A stretch of 64,000 bases of DNA. It comes from CALDSL01 sp039810245. Lineage in GTDB: Bacteria; Chloroflexota; Anaerolineae; Anaerolineales; Anaerolineaceae. Positions 52,741-58,976 of the stretch are shown piece after piece. The notes under the pieces are model-generated. The model saw only the letters and a program-made list of their open reading frames with translations, ran no database searches and was not told the origin of the DNA. A program made the position numbers and the translations under genes. Numbering within the stretch: position 1 is the first letter of the stretch; each line of letters opens with the position of its first letter. The stretch covers positions 62,001 to 126,000 of the forward strand of contig JBDHWQ010000006.1 in NCBI GenBank assembly GCA_039810245.1, in the 5' to 3' direction.

Positions 52741-52752
52741 CAAGCACAGTTC

Positions 52753-52829
52753 CTCGCTCCCACCGTCCTGGGTGGGAGCGTTCGATTCTCTTATCTCTCC
52801 TCCAAAAGGAAAATCACTTTTGGGGAGAG
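52753..52829 (+). terminator. Two consecutive hairpins downstream of tRNA-Leu
   Basis: CGCTCCCACC/GGGTGGGAGCG (52754-52779) is followed by a moderate T/C tract. CTCTCCTCCAAAAG then pairs with CTTTTGGGGAGAG (52795-52829). They probably end the tRNA transcript. Confidence 0.5.
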
Positions 52830-52948
52830 AAAGACAGGTCTGGCGCGCCCGGGGCGAGGCTTTCAGGCCGCGATGGACACGGGTGATCTGTCTCGCCTGG
52901 TCCCGGCGCCATTTCGAACCCTGAAGCCTTGGCTCCCCAGGCCTATGT

Positions 52949-53004
52949 ACCATAAAGCCGGTTGAATATTTCTAGAAATAATTCGTGTAACCCGGTTTTA
53001 TGGG
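52949..53004. repeat. Imperfect inverted repeat with inner palindrome
   Basis: ACCATAAAGCCGGTT and AACCCGGTTTTATGGGT form a long stem with small mismatches around ATTTCTAGAAAT, itself a perfect 12-bp palindrome. It lies in the gene-free gap 52741-53080, which otherwise holds only the tRNA hairpins. It may be a remnant mobile or repetitive element. Confidence 0.4.
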
Positions 53005-53080
53005 TTGAATTCGCGATGCCTTTCTCTCCCCCGCGCATTCTATGGCATAATCTGCGTACAGACGGTTCAAGGAGCCACGC

Positions 53081-53341
53081 ATGGCACGCATGATCCCGGC
53101 GGAAGAACGAATGAAACGCGCGCGCAGGCTGGTTCAGCAGGCGCGCGACCTGCCGCCCCCGGCGGACACGACCCTGCTCGACCTGGAGTACATCGCCGCG
53201 GTGCGCGACACGCTGCAGCAGGCGCGCGACCTGATCAAATTTATCCCCTACACGCCCAGCGCGAGCGAGGCGATGAAGGCCGAGGTGGCCGCGCTGTTTG
53301 CGCTGATTGACCAGACGCAGAAAGAGCTTCTGCATAAGTGA
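53081..53341 (+). CDS. Hypothetical small helical protein
   Basis: 86 residues, almost wholly alpha-helical and charged (RMKRARRLVQQARDLPPPAD, YIAAVRDTLQQARDLIKF, MKAEVAALFALIDQTQKE). There is no signal or membrane segment. AAGGAG precedes the ATG. It lies 20 bp upstream of the cyclophilin gene and is likely co-transcribed. No family recognised. Confidence 0.7.
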   Translation: MARMIPAEERMKRARRLVQQARDLPPPADTTLLDLEYIAAVRDTLQQARDLIKFIPYTPSASEAMKAEVAALFALIDQTQKELLHK

Positions 53342-53361
53342 TCTTTTGAGAAGGATGAGGC

Positions 53362-54066
53362 ATGGCAAATAAACCAACTTCCAGCAAGTCAACCAAGGCG
53401 GCGCGCCGCGCGGCGCAGCAGCGCGCCAGCAGCAGCCTGATGTGGATCATTGGCGCGGCCACCGTACTGCTGATCGTGGCGGTGGTGCTGCTGACCCGGC
53501 CGGGCCAACAGGCGGCGCAGACGCCGTCGCAGCCCGCGGCCGCGCAAAATGGCGAGATCCAACAGTGGCCGGAGCCGCCGCAGATGCAGATTGACCCGGC
53601 CAAACAGTACACCGCCACGGTGAAGCTGGCCAAGGGCGGCGAATTCGTCATCCAGCTTTACGCGGATAAGGCGCCGATCACAGTCAACAGCTTTGTGTTT
53701 CTGGCGCGCCAGGGCTTTTACAACGGCGTGACCTTCCACCGCGTGCTGGAAGGTTTTATGGCGCAGGGCGGTGACCCAACCGGCACCGGGATGGGCGGCC
53801 CAGGCTACGAGTTCCAGAATGAAGAAAGCGACCTGGTGTTTGATAAACCGGGCGTAGTGGCGATGGCAAACGCCGGCCCGGATACCAACGGCAGCCAGTT
53901 CTTCATCACCTTCACCCCGCAGATGCGCCTCAACGGTGGCTACACCATCTTTGGACAGGTGATCAGCGGGATGGACGTGGTGGAAGGACTGACGCGGCGC
54001 GACCCCGAGCAGTCGCCCAGTTTCAGCGGCGACGCGATCGAGAGTATCACCATCAACGAGCAGTAA
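53362..54066 (+). CDS. Membrane-anchored cyclophilin-type peptidyl-prolyl isomerase
   Basis: 234 residues. A Lys/Arg-rich start and one transmembrane helix (about 26-46) are followed by a Gln/Pro linker and a compact cyclophilin domain: FVFLARQGFYNGVTFHRVLEGFMAQGGDPTGTGMGG, VAMANAGPDTNGSQFFITF and FGQVISGMDVVEGL. The catalytic Arg (FHR) and the QGGDP and GSQFFI segments are intact. It would help fold exported proteins on the outer face of the membrane. Confidence 0.93.
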   Translation: MANKPTSSKSTKAARRAAQQRASSSLMWIIGAATVLLIVAVVLLTRPGQQAAQTPSQPAAAQNGEIQQWPEPPQMQIDPAKQYTATVKLAKGGEFVIQLYADKAPITVNSFVFLARQGFYNGVTFHRVLEGFMAQGGDPTGTGMGGPGYEFQNEESDLVFDKPGVVAMANAGPDTNGSQFFITFTPQMRLNGGYTIFGQVISGMDVVEGLTRRDPEQSPSFSGDAIESITINEQ

Positions 54067-54072
54067 GCCGCG

Positions 54073-54345
54073 CTACAGCTCCAGGTGGACCGAATCGATG
54101 ATCCCGACGATGACCGAAATGACCGGCGCGCCGGGATCATTCAATACCTGGCGCGCGCCGCTGCCCTCGCGGTTGATCAGCACTGTGTCGCCGATGCCGG
54201 CGTGGGTGGCATCCAGGGCGATGAAGTCTTCTTCCGGGCTTTCACCTTCTACCGGCAGCGGCTGGACGACCAGCAGCCGGCGGTTCTTAAAGCTGGGATG
54301 GCTGATGGTGGTGACAACCGTGCCGACGACGCGCGCGAGGATCAT
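54073..54345 (-). CDS. Microcompartment vertex protein (BMC-P, EutN/CcmL family), copy 3
   Basis: 90 residues: LARVVGTVVTTISHPSFKNRRLLVVQP, DATHAGIGDTVLINREGSGARQV and the end VIVGIIDSVHLEL are the OB-like EutN/CcmL pentamer motifs. Such pentamers cap the vertices of bacterial microcompartments. It is the last gene of the operon, 8 bp after copy 2, and ends 6 bp from the convergent cyclophilin gene. Confidence 0.93.
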   Translation of the reverse strand: MILARVVGTVVTTISHPSFKNRRLLVVQPLPVEGESPEEDFIALDATHAGIGDTVLINREGSGARQVLNDPGAPVISVIVGIIDSVHLEL

Positions 54346-54353
54346 GGCGGCCT

Positions 54354-54671
54354 CTAGCTGAACTGGTTCCAGCCGCCGCGCAGCGCGGGCAGGTCGGGGT
54401 TCTGGAGCACGTCCAGGTCATCGACGATACCCACCAACGCCAGGTCGATGGGCACGACTTTCTTATCCGGCATGGCCAGCGAGGCTTCGCGAGAGCGCAC
54501 CATTACGCACAGGTCGCCGATGCCGGCGTGAACCACGTCAGCGGCTACCTGCAAGCCGCCCACCGGCTCCAGCTTTTTGTTGAGCGGTTGGACGACAAGC
54601 AGCTTGAGGCCCTGCGTGCCGGGGTACTTGATGGTGCAAACGGCGGTGCCTTTGACGCGGCCAAACAGCAT
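54354..54671 (-). CDS. Microcompartment vertex protein (BMC-P, EutN/CcmL family), copy 2
   Basis: 105 residues, slightly longer than copies 1 and 3. LFGRVKGTAVCTIKYPGTQG, LLVVQPLNKKLEPVGG, ADVVHAGIGDLCVMVRSREA and ALVGIVDDLDVL show the fold; the usual GS-A segment is altered to SREASLA. The C-terminal tail (NPDLPALRGGWNQFS) is extra. It lies 2 bp downstream of the EP-bearing protein. Confidence 0.92.
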   Translation of the reverse strand: MLFGRVKGTAVCTIKYPGTQGLKLLVVQPLNKKLEPVGGLQVAADVVHAGIGDLCVMVRSREASLAMPDKKVVPIDLALVGIVDDLDVLQNPDLPALRGGWNQFS

Positions 54672-54673
54672 GG

Positions 54674-55090
54674 CTACTTAACCCCTGTGCTGTCGAGCAC
54701 GCGGCGGATGATGGTGTTGAGCAGGGCCGGGTCGACGCTGTCGCCCAGGCGGGCGATGACCGCGGCGCGGATACGCTCGGCGGTGGGCGAGCCTTGCGGC
54801 GACGCCCCGGTGGGGGCGGCAGGAGCCGGTTGCGCGACCGGAGCGGGCGGGGCGACAGGCTGCGGCGCGAGGGGCGCTGGTTTTTTATCGGCGGGGATAG
54901 CGGAGAGGTAGGGGCGCACCGGGGCGCTGGGCGGCGCGGCAGGCCGGTCTTGCAGCAGGGCCACGCCCAGCCGGCGCGCGGCCTCGTAGGCCTGCTCGGT
55001 CAGCACGATGTCGTCGTTGAGGGCGAGGGTACGCGTGCCGCTGCTGACCAGCTTTTCAATATCGCGTTCGGTATAAAACTGCTTGGGCAT
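54674..55090 (-). CDS. Microcompartment-associated protein with encapsulation-like C-terminal helix
   Basis: 138 residues. Residues 1-48 (FYTERDIEKLVSSGTRTLAL ... ARRLGVALLQ) form a small charged domain. A Pro/Ala-rich linker follows (about 49-105), then an amphipathic helix near the end (AERIRAAVIARLGDSVDPAL ... IIRRVLDSTG). The N-terminal part resembles the short domain at the start of EutT/EutQ-like proteins; the last part resembles encapsulation peptides that bind shell proteins. No catalytic domain is present, so it may be a scaffold between shell and cargo. Inference; no family name is secure. Confidence 0.65.
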   Translation of the reverse strand: MPKQFYTERDIEKLVSSGTRTLALNDDIVLTEQAYEAARRLGVALLQDRPAAPPSAPVRPYLSAIPADKKPAPLAPQPVAPPAPVAQPAPAAPTGASPQGSPTAERIRAAVIARLGDSVDPALLNTIIRRVLDSTGVK

Positions 55091-55105
55091 GGAGCACTCC
55101 TGGCG

Positions 55106-55396
55106 CTAGGACTTGCGGAAGGTGGTTTCGCCGTCCACTTCGAGGGAGTCGATGATCGACATGATCACCGCGTCTACAGGGGTATCTTTGGTGATGTTGG
55201 TCTGGCGCGCGGACGAGCCGGAGCAGGTGAGCACCAGGTCGCCCACGCCGGCATCCACCGTATCGACGGCGACGAAGGGCTTGCCAACCGGCGCGCCGCG
55301 CTCGTCGGTCTGGCGCACCACCAGCAGCTTGCGCCCGACCAGTTTTTCATCCTTAATCGTGGAGACAGTGGTTCCAATCACCCGGGCGATCAACAT
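55106..55396 (-). CDS. Microcompartment vertex protein (BMC-P, EutN/CcmL family), copy 1
   Basis: 96 residues: LIARVIGTTVSTIKDEKLVGRKLLVVRQ, AVDTVDAGVGDLVLTCSGSSARQT and AVIMSIIDSLEV are the full set of EutN/CcmL motifs. The upstream in-frame extension covers the end of deoC and is rejected. The start at 55396 has CGGAG upstream. It lies 13 bp after deoC. Confidence 0.94.
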   Translation of the reverse strand: MLIARVIGTTVSTIKDEKLVGRKLLVVRQTDERGAPVGKPFVAVDTVDAGVGDLVLTCSGSSARQTNITKDTPVDAVIMSIIDSLEVDGETTFRKS

Positions 55397-55409
55397 GACG
55401 TTTCTCCGA

Positions 55410-56351
55410 TCAGTAGCTCTTGGCCGGTGAGGTGGCCGCGGCTGCAGGTGCGGGAGTGACAGGCTGTTCGGCGCTGGGCCCTTGAATAATCTTGACTCCG
55501 GCGCTGGCGCCGATGCGCGTGGCCCCGGCCCGCACCAGGCTTTCTGCGTCTTCATAGGTGCGCACGCCGCCCGATGCCTTGACGCCCATTTCCGGGCCAA
55601 CCGCACGGCGCATCAGCTCGATATCGTGCACGGTGGCGCCGCCGCCGGCAAACCCGGTGGATGTTTTGACGAAATCGGCGCCGGCCTGTTTGGAGAGCAG
55701 GCAGGCGATGGTCTTTTCTTCATCGGTGAGCAGGATGGTCTCGATGATGACTTTGACGATGGCGCCGCGCGCGTGCGCCGCGGTAACCACCCCGCGGATG
55801 TCGCGCTCCACCATGTCGAGGTCACGGGCTTTCAGCGCACCGACGTTGACTACCATATCGATTTCCGACGCGCCGTGGTCGATGGCGCTCATGGTTTCGA
55901 AGACCTTGACATCGGTGGACGTGGCGCCGAGGGGGAAGCCGATGACAGTGCATACCTTGACCGGCGAGCCTTTGAGCATCTGCGCGCACAGCTCTACCCA
56001 GCCGGGGTTGACGCACACCGAGGCGAAGTTGTACTTGCGGGCTTCAAAACAAAGCTGCGCGATCTGGTCTGGGGTGGCATCCGGCTTGAGCAGGGTATGG
56101 TCGATGATGCCGGCCAGGTCCATGTTCTCGGGGATATTGCCCACGGTGGAGGTGATGCGCTGCGCGCCGGCGCTGATGACGCGCTCGGTGCGCTCCTGGC
56201 AGGTGCGCACGCAGGTGCCGTTGGCGCATTCTTCGGTGCAGTGGTCGCCATCGTGCAGCGCGGCGTCCTGTTCCTGCTCGCGCATCGCTACCAGCACCTC
56301 GCGGGTGATGATTTCTACCAGTTGTTCAACGGTCTTGATATCAGCAGCCAT
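55410..56351 (-). CDS. deoC: Deoxyribose-phosphate aldolase with encapsulation-like N-terminus
   Basis: 313 residues, about 55-90 longer than free DeoC. Residues 5-25 (IKTVEQLVEIITREVLVAM) form an amphipathic helix like microcompartment encapsulation peptides. Residues 38-51 carry four cysteines spaced CX3CX4CX3C, absent from ordinary DeoC. The aldolase domain has DHTLLKP, EIDMVVNVG (Asp165), the Schiff-base lysine in VKTSTGF (Lys229) and VKASGGVRT. It cleaves deoxyribose-5-phosphate to glyceraldehyde-3-phosphate and acetaldehyde, a volatile aldehyde that a compartment would retain. The ATG at 56351 has GAGAGG upstream. Confidence 0.93.
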   Translation of the reverse strand: MAADIKTVEQLVEIITREVLVAMREQEQDAALHDGDHCTEECANGTCVRTCQERTERVISAGAQRITSTVGNIPENMDLAGIIDHTLLKPDATPDQIAQLCFEARKYNFASVCVNPGWVELCAQMLKGSPVKVCTVIGFPLGATSTDVKVFETMSAIDHGASEIDMVVNVGALKARDLDMVERDIRGVVTAAHARGAIVKVIIETILLTDEEKTIACLLSKQAGADFVKTSTGFAGGGATVHDIELMRRAVGPEMGVKASGGVRTYEDAESLVRAGATRIGASAGVKIIQGPSAEQPVTPAPAAAATSPAKSY

Positions 56352-56378
56352 AGTGCCTCTCAAAGATCAAAGAGAAAT

Positions 56379-56473
56379 CACGAATACTATGAATGACACG
56401 AATTCCACGAATAAATCTTTTATATTTTCTTTGTTTTCTATTCGTGCCATTGGCGTTATTCGCTTCATTCGTG
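56379..56473. repeat. AT-rich array of CACGAAT/ATTCGTG heptamers in the rpiB-deoC gap
   Basis: CACGAAT occurs at 56379, 56397 and 56406, and its complement ATTCGTG at 56440 and 56467, in a markedly AT-rich 120-bp island. The arrangement is inverted, so the RNA could fold into a large imperfect hairpin. It touches the rpiB stop codon and ends before the deoC ribosome site. Confidence 0.6.
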
Positions 56474-56474
56474 T

Positions 56475-57038
56475 TTAAGTTGTTTTCAGGTACTGCGCTT
56501 CGACGGCGAGGATTTTATCGATGCGGCGCTGGTGGCGGCCGCCGGCGTAGTTCGTGCTGAGCCATACCTGCACGATCTGCTTTGCCAGGTTGGGGCCGAT
56601 CAGCCCGGCGCCGAGGGTGAGCACGTTCGTGTCGTTGTGCTCGCGGCTGTTGACCGCCGTGGCGTAGTCGTAGGCCATGCCGGCGCGCACGCCGGGCACT
56701 TTATTGGCCACGATGCAGCTGCCGATGCCCGCGCCGTCGATCATGATGCCGCGCCAGGCTCGCCCGGTGGCCACCTGGCTGGCGACCTCGTGGGCAAAGT
56801 CAGGATAATCGACCGCATCTTTGTTGTAGGTGCCCACGTCGAGCACCTCGTAGCCCAGCCCGGCGATATCGCCTTTGAGCATTTCCTTCATCTCAAACCC
56901 GCCGTGGTCTGCGCCGATGGCTACCACCTGGCTCGCCGGCGCGCTGTGCGCCTGGGGGGCCGGCTGGGCGCTGATCATTACCTGCTGCACCACGCGCCGG
57001 ATGATTTCCTGCAAGTCATTTTCATTGATTTGGCTCAT
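56475..57038 (-). CDS. rpiB: Ribose-5-phosphate isomerase B with encapsulation-like N-terminus
   Basis: 187 residues. The N-terminal 35 residues (NENDLQEIIRRVVQQVM, then a Pro/Ala linker) precede the RpiB/LacAB fold: VVAIGADHGGFEMKEML, VGTYNKDAVDYPDFAHEVA, ANKVPGVRAGMAYD, NSREHNDTNVLTLGA. The Cys that acts as catalytic base in E. coli RpiB is replaced by Asp101 (IDGAGIG), with a Cys at 108 instead. It interconverts ribose- and ribulose-5-phosphate or a related sugar phosphate. It is the first gene of the microcompartment operon; the ATG at 57038 has GGTGGAG nearby. Confidence 0.9.
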   Translation of the reverse strand: MSQINENDLQEIIRRVVQQVMISAQPAPQAHSAPASQVVAIGADHGGFEMKEMLKGDIAGLGYEVLDVGTYNKDAVDYPDFAHEVASQVATGRAWRGIMIDGAGIGSCIVANKVPGVRAGMAYDYATAVNSREHNDTNVLTLGAGLIGPNLAKQIVQVWLSTNYAGGRHQRRIDKILAVEAQYLKTT

Positions 57039-57192
57039 GCGCTCCACCGGTTGAAGAAGGCTGTGCGAAGTGGTTATCACCACCTGTACGTGCATATGAT
57101 AGCACAGCGGGGGAGAATTGTCATGTGCTGGACAGGCAGCAGGGTGAACTCACCGGACGCGAGGCGTGGAGAGGCCATCAGTGAAAAAGAAC

Positions 57193-57220
57193 TTGTAACG
57201 GCGTTTAATATTCTTATAAT
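57193..57220 (+). promoter_or_regulatory. Sigma70-type promoter
   Basis: TTGTAA (57193-57198), a 16-bp spacer and a consensus TATAAT (57215-57220), 51 bp before the membrane protein at 57271. The gap 57039-57270 holds this and no gene. Confidence 0.7.
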
Positions 57221-57270
57221 GATAGAAATTATCAGGTATAGATCAAGGTAGGAACCGAAAGAGGGGCGCA

Positions 57271-57795
57271 ATGGAAAAGACATTGGCGGATGAGCTGCGC
57301 GGGATCGACATGAAAGTTATATGGGGAGTGGTGTTTGGGGTGGTGGCGCTGTTTGGGGGACAGACGATTGTGCAGATCCTGTCGGAATTCTTGTCCAATC
57401 AGGGCGGCCTGGGTGGTGAAGGCATCGGTTTTCTGTTCCTCAAGGCGGTGGAAACGTTCGCGCTGACCGCCGGGGTGGCCTGCATCGCGTACTTCCTGAT
57501 GACCGGCCGGCATCGCAATAAGAACTCGAATGAACTGATGCTGTGGGGCGCAGGCATCCTGATTGGAACTGCCCTGCTGGGCGCGCTGCTGGGCGTTGGA
57601 CTGCTGCCGGACTTTTCCCGCGCGTCACAAGGCGGTGGTTACCCGCTGTTCCGGCTGCTCAGCGCGGTAATCTCTGCTTATGCCGCCACGCACAGCTTCG
57701 CGCAAATCATCAGCGCGCTGCTAATTGGCAGCGCGCTGGCATTGCAAATTGAACGCAGTCTGCACTCGCAGTTGGCAGACAAGGCGAACGCTTAA
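57271..57795 (+). CDS. Hypothetical four-helix membrane protein
   Basis: 174 residues with hydrophobic segments at about 14-36, 55-77, 88-112 and 130-160. KVIWGVVFGVVALFGGQTIV is the first and ALLIGSALALQIERSLHSQL the last. AGAGGGG lies upstream of the ATG and a clear promoter is at 57193-57220. It is divergent from the microcompartment operon, so regional control could be shared, but no function is recognised. Confidence 0.7.
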   Translation: MEKTLADELRGIDMKVIWGVVFGVVALFGGQTIVQILSEFLSNQGGLGGEGIGFLFLKAVETFALTAGVACIAYFLMTGRHRNKNSNELMLWGAGILIGTALLGALLGVGLLPDFSRASQGGGYPLFRLLSAVISAYAATHSFAQIISALLIGSALALQIERSLHSQLADKANA

Positions 57796-57804
57796 GCCGC
57801 CGGA

Positions 57805-58785
57805 CTATTTTGTATACACCTGCGGGTTGACGCAGCGCGGCAGGGGCTGGCCTTTGAGGCCGGCAATGAGGTTTTCGGCGGTGAGCACGGCCATCTCTTT
57901 GCGCGTACGGACGCTGCCGCTGGCGATGTGCGGAGCGATGATCAGGTTGGGCAGCTCGCGCAGCGGGCTGTCCATGGGCAGCGGCTCGGGGTCGGTCACG
58001 TCCAGCGCGGCGGCAAAGATCTGGCCATCACGCAGGGCGGCGTAGAGCGCGTCCTGGTCGATGACCTGGCCACGCGCGGTGTTGACCAGCACGGCGTTGG
58101 GCTTCATCATACCCAGGGTGCGGGCGTTGATCATGCCGCGCGTTTCGGGCGTCAGCGGGGTGTGCAGGGAAATGAAGTCCGACTGGCGCAGCAGTTCTTC
58201 CAGGCTGTCCACCTGCCGGGCATTGCTGTATTGGTCGGGCTGGGCGGTCGGGTCGTAATAGATCACGCGCATGTCAAAGCCGGAGGCGCGTTTGGCCATC
58301 GCCTGGCCAATGCGCCCAAAGCCTACCAGGCCAAGGGTGGCGCCCACGAAATCGGAGCCGAGCAGGATAGATGGGCCCCAGGTCTTCCAAAGGCCTTCAC
58401 GGGTGTGGCGGTCGGCTTCCACCACGCGGCGGCCGGCGCTCATCATCAGCGCGAAGGCAAAGTCGGCGGTGGCGTCGGTGAGGATGCCAGGGGTGTGGCC
58501 CACCGGGATACCGCGGCGGGTGGCCTCGGCCACGTCGATGTTATCGAAACCGACGGCGTACTGGCTGATGACTTTCAGCCCCGGGCCGGCGGCGTCCATC
58601 AGCGCCGCGTTCACCGGGTCGCTGAGCAGGGTGACCAATCCATCGACGCCGGCCGCGCGGCGCAGCAGCTCATCGCGGCCAGGGGGCAGGTCGCCCGGCC
58701 ACACGTCGGCATCGCAAAAGTCCTGGATTATTTGCATCCCATCTTCGGGAAGGATGCGGGTGACAAATACACGCGGTTTGGGCAT
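57805..58785 (-). CDS. gyaR: D-isomer-specific 2-hydroxyacid dehydrogenase, glyoxylate/hydroxypyruvate reductase type
   Basis: 326 residues. The Rossmann motif is LGLVGFGRIGQAMAKR (about 150). Catalytic Arg lies in NTARGQVID, Glu in DVTDPEPLP and His in APHIASG. YAVGFDNIDVAEATRRGIPVGHTPGILTDATA is the substrate-binding loop of glyoxylate and hydroxypyruvate reductases. It reduces glyoxylate or hydroxypyruvate with NAD(P)H, or the reverse on D-glycerate. AGGAG precedes the ATG at 58785. Confidence 0.9.
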   Translation of the reverse strand: MPKPRVFVTRILPEDGMQIIQDFCDADVWPGDLPPGRDELLRRAAGVDGLVTLLSDPVNAALMDAAGPGLKVISQYAVGFDNIDVAEATRRGIPVGHTPGILTDATADFAFALMMSAGRRVVEADRHTREGLWKTWGPSILLGSDFVGATLGLVGFGRIGQAMAKRASGFDMRVIYYDPTAQPDQYSNARQVDSLEELLRQSDFISLHTPLTPETRGMINARTLGMMKPNAVLVNTARGQVIDQDALYAALRDGQIFAAALDVTDPEPLPMDSPLRELPNLIIAPHIASGSVRTRKEMAVLTAENLIAGLKGQPLPRCVNPQVYTK

Positions 58786-58976
58786 GGGGATCTCCTGTTG
58801 TGTTTCGTTGGCCTCTATTCTACTCGAAGTTACACTTCTCCCAGCGGCCATCACGGCGTTGAAAGTGCGCTTCCTATTCCGTATCAAAAGCCGTTCCGGC
58901 CTGAATGGATAACTGAGCCATTGCCGGTTCTGAAGATGGCGGTTACAATTCCGCTATTCTCAACCCGGATGATCCT

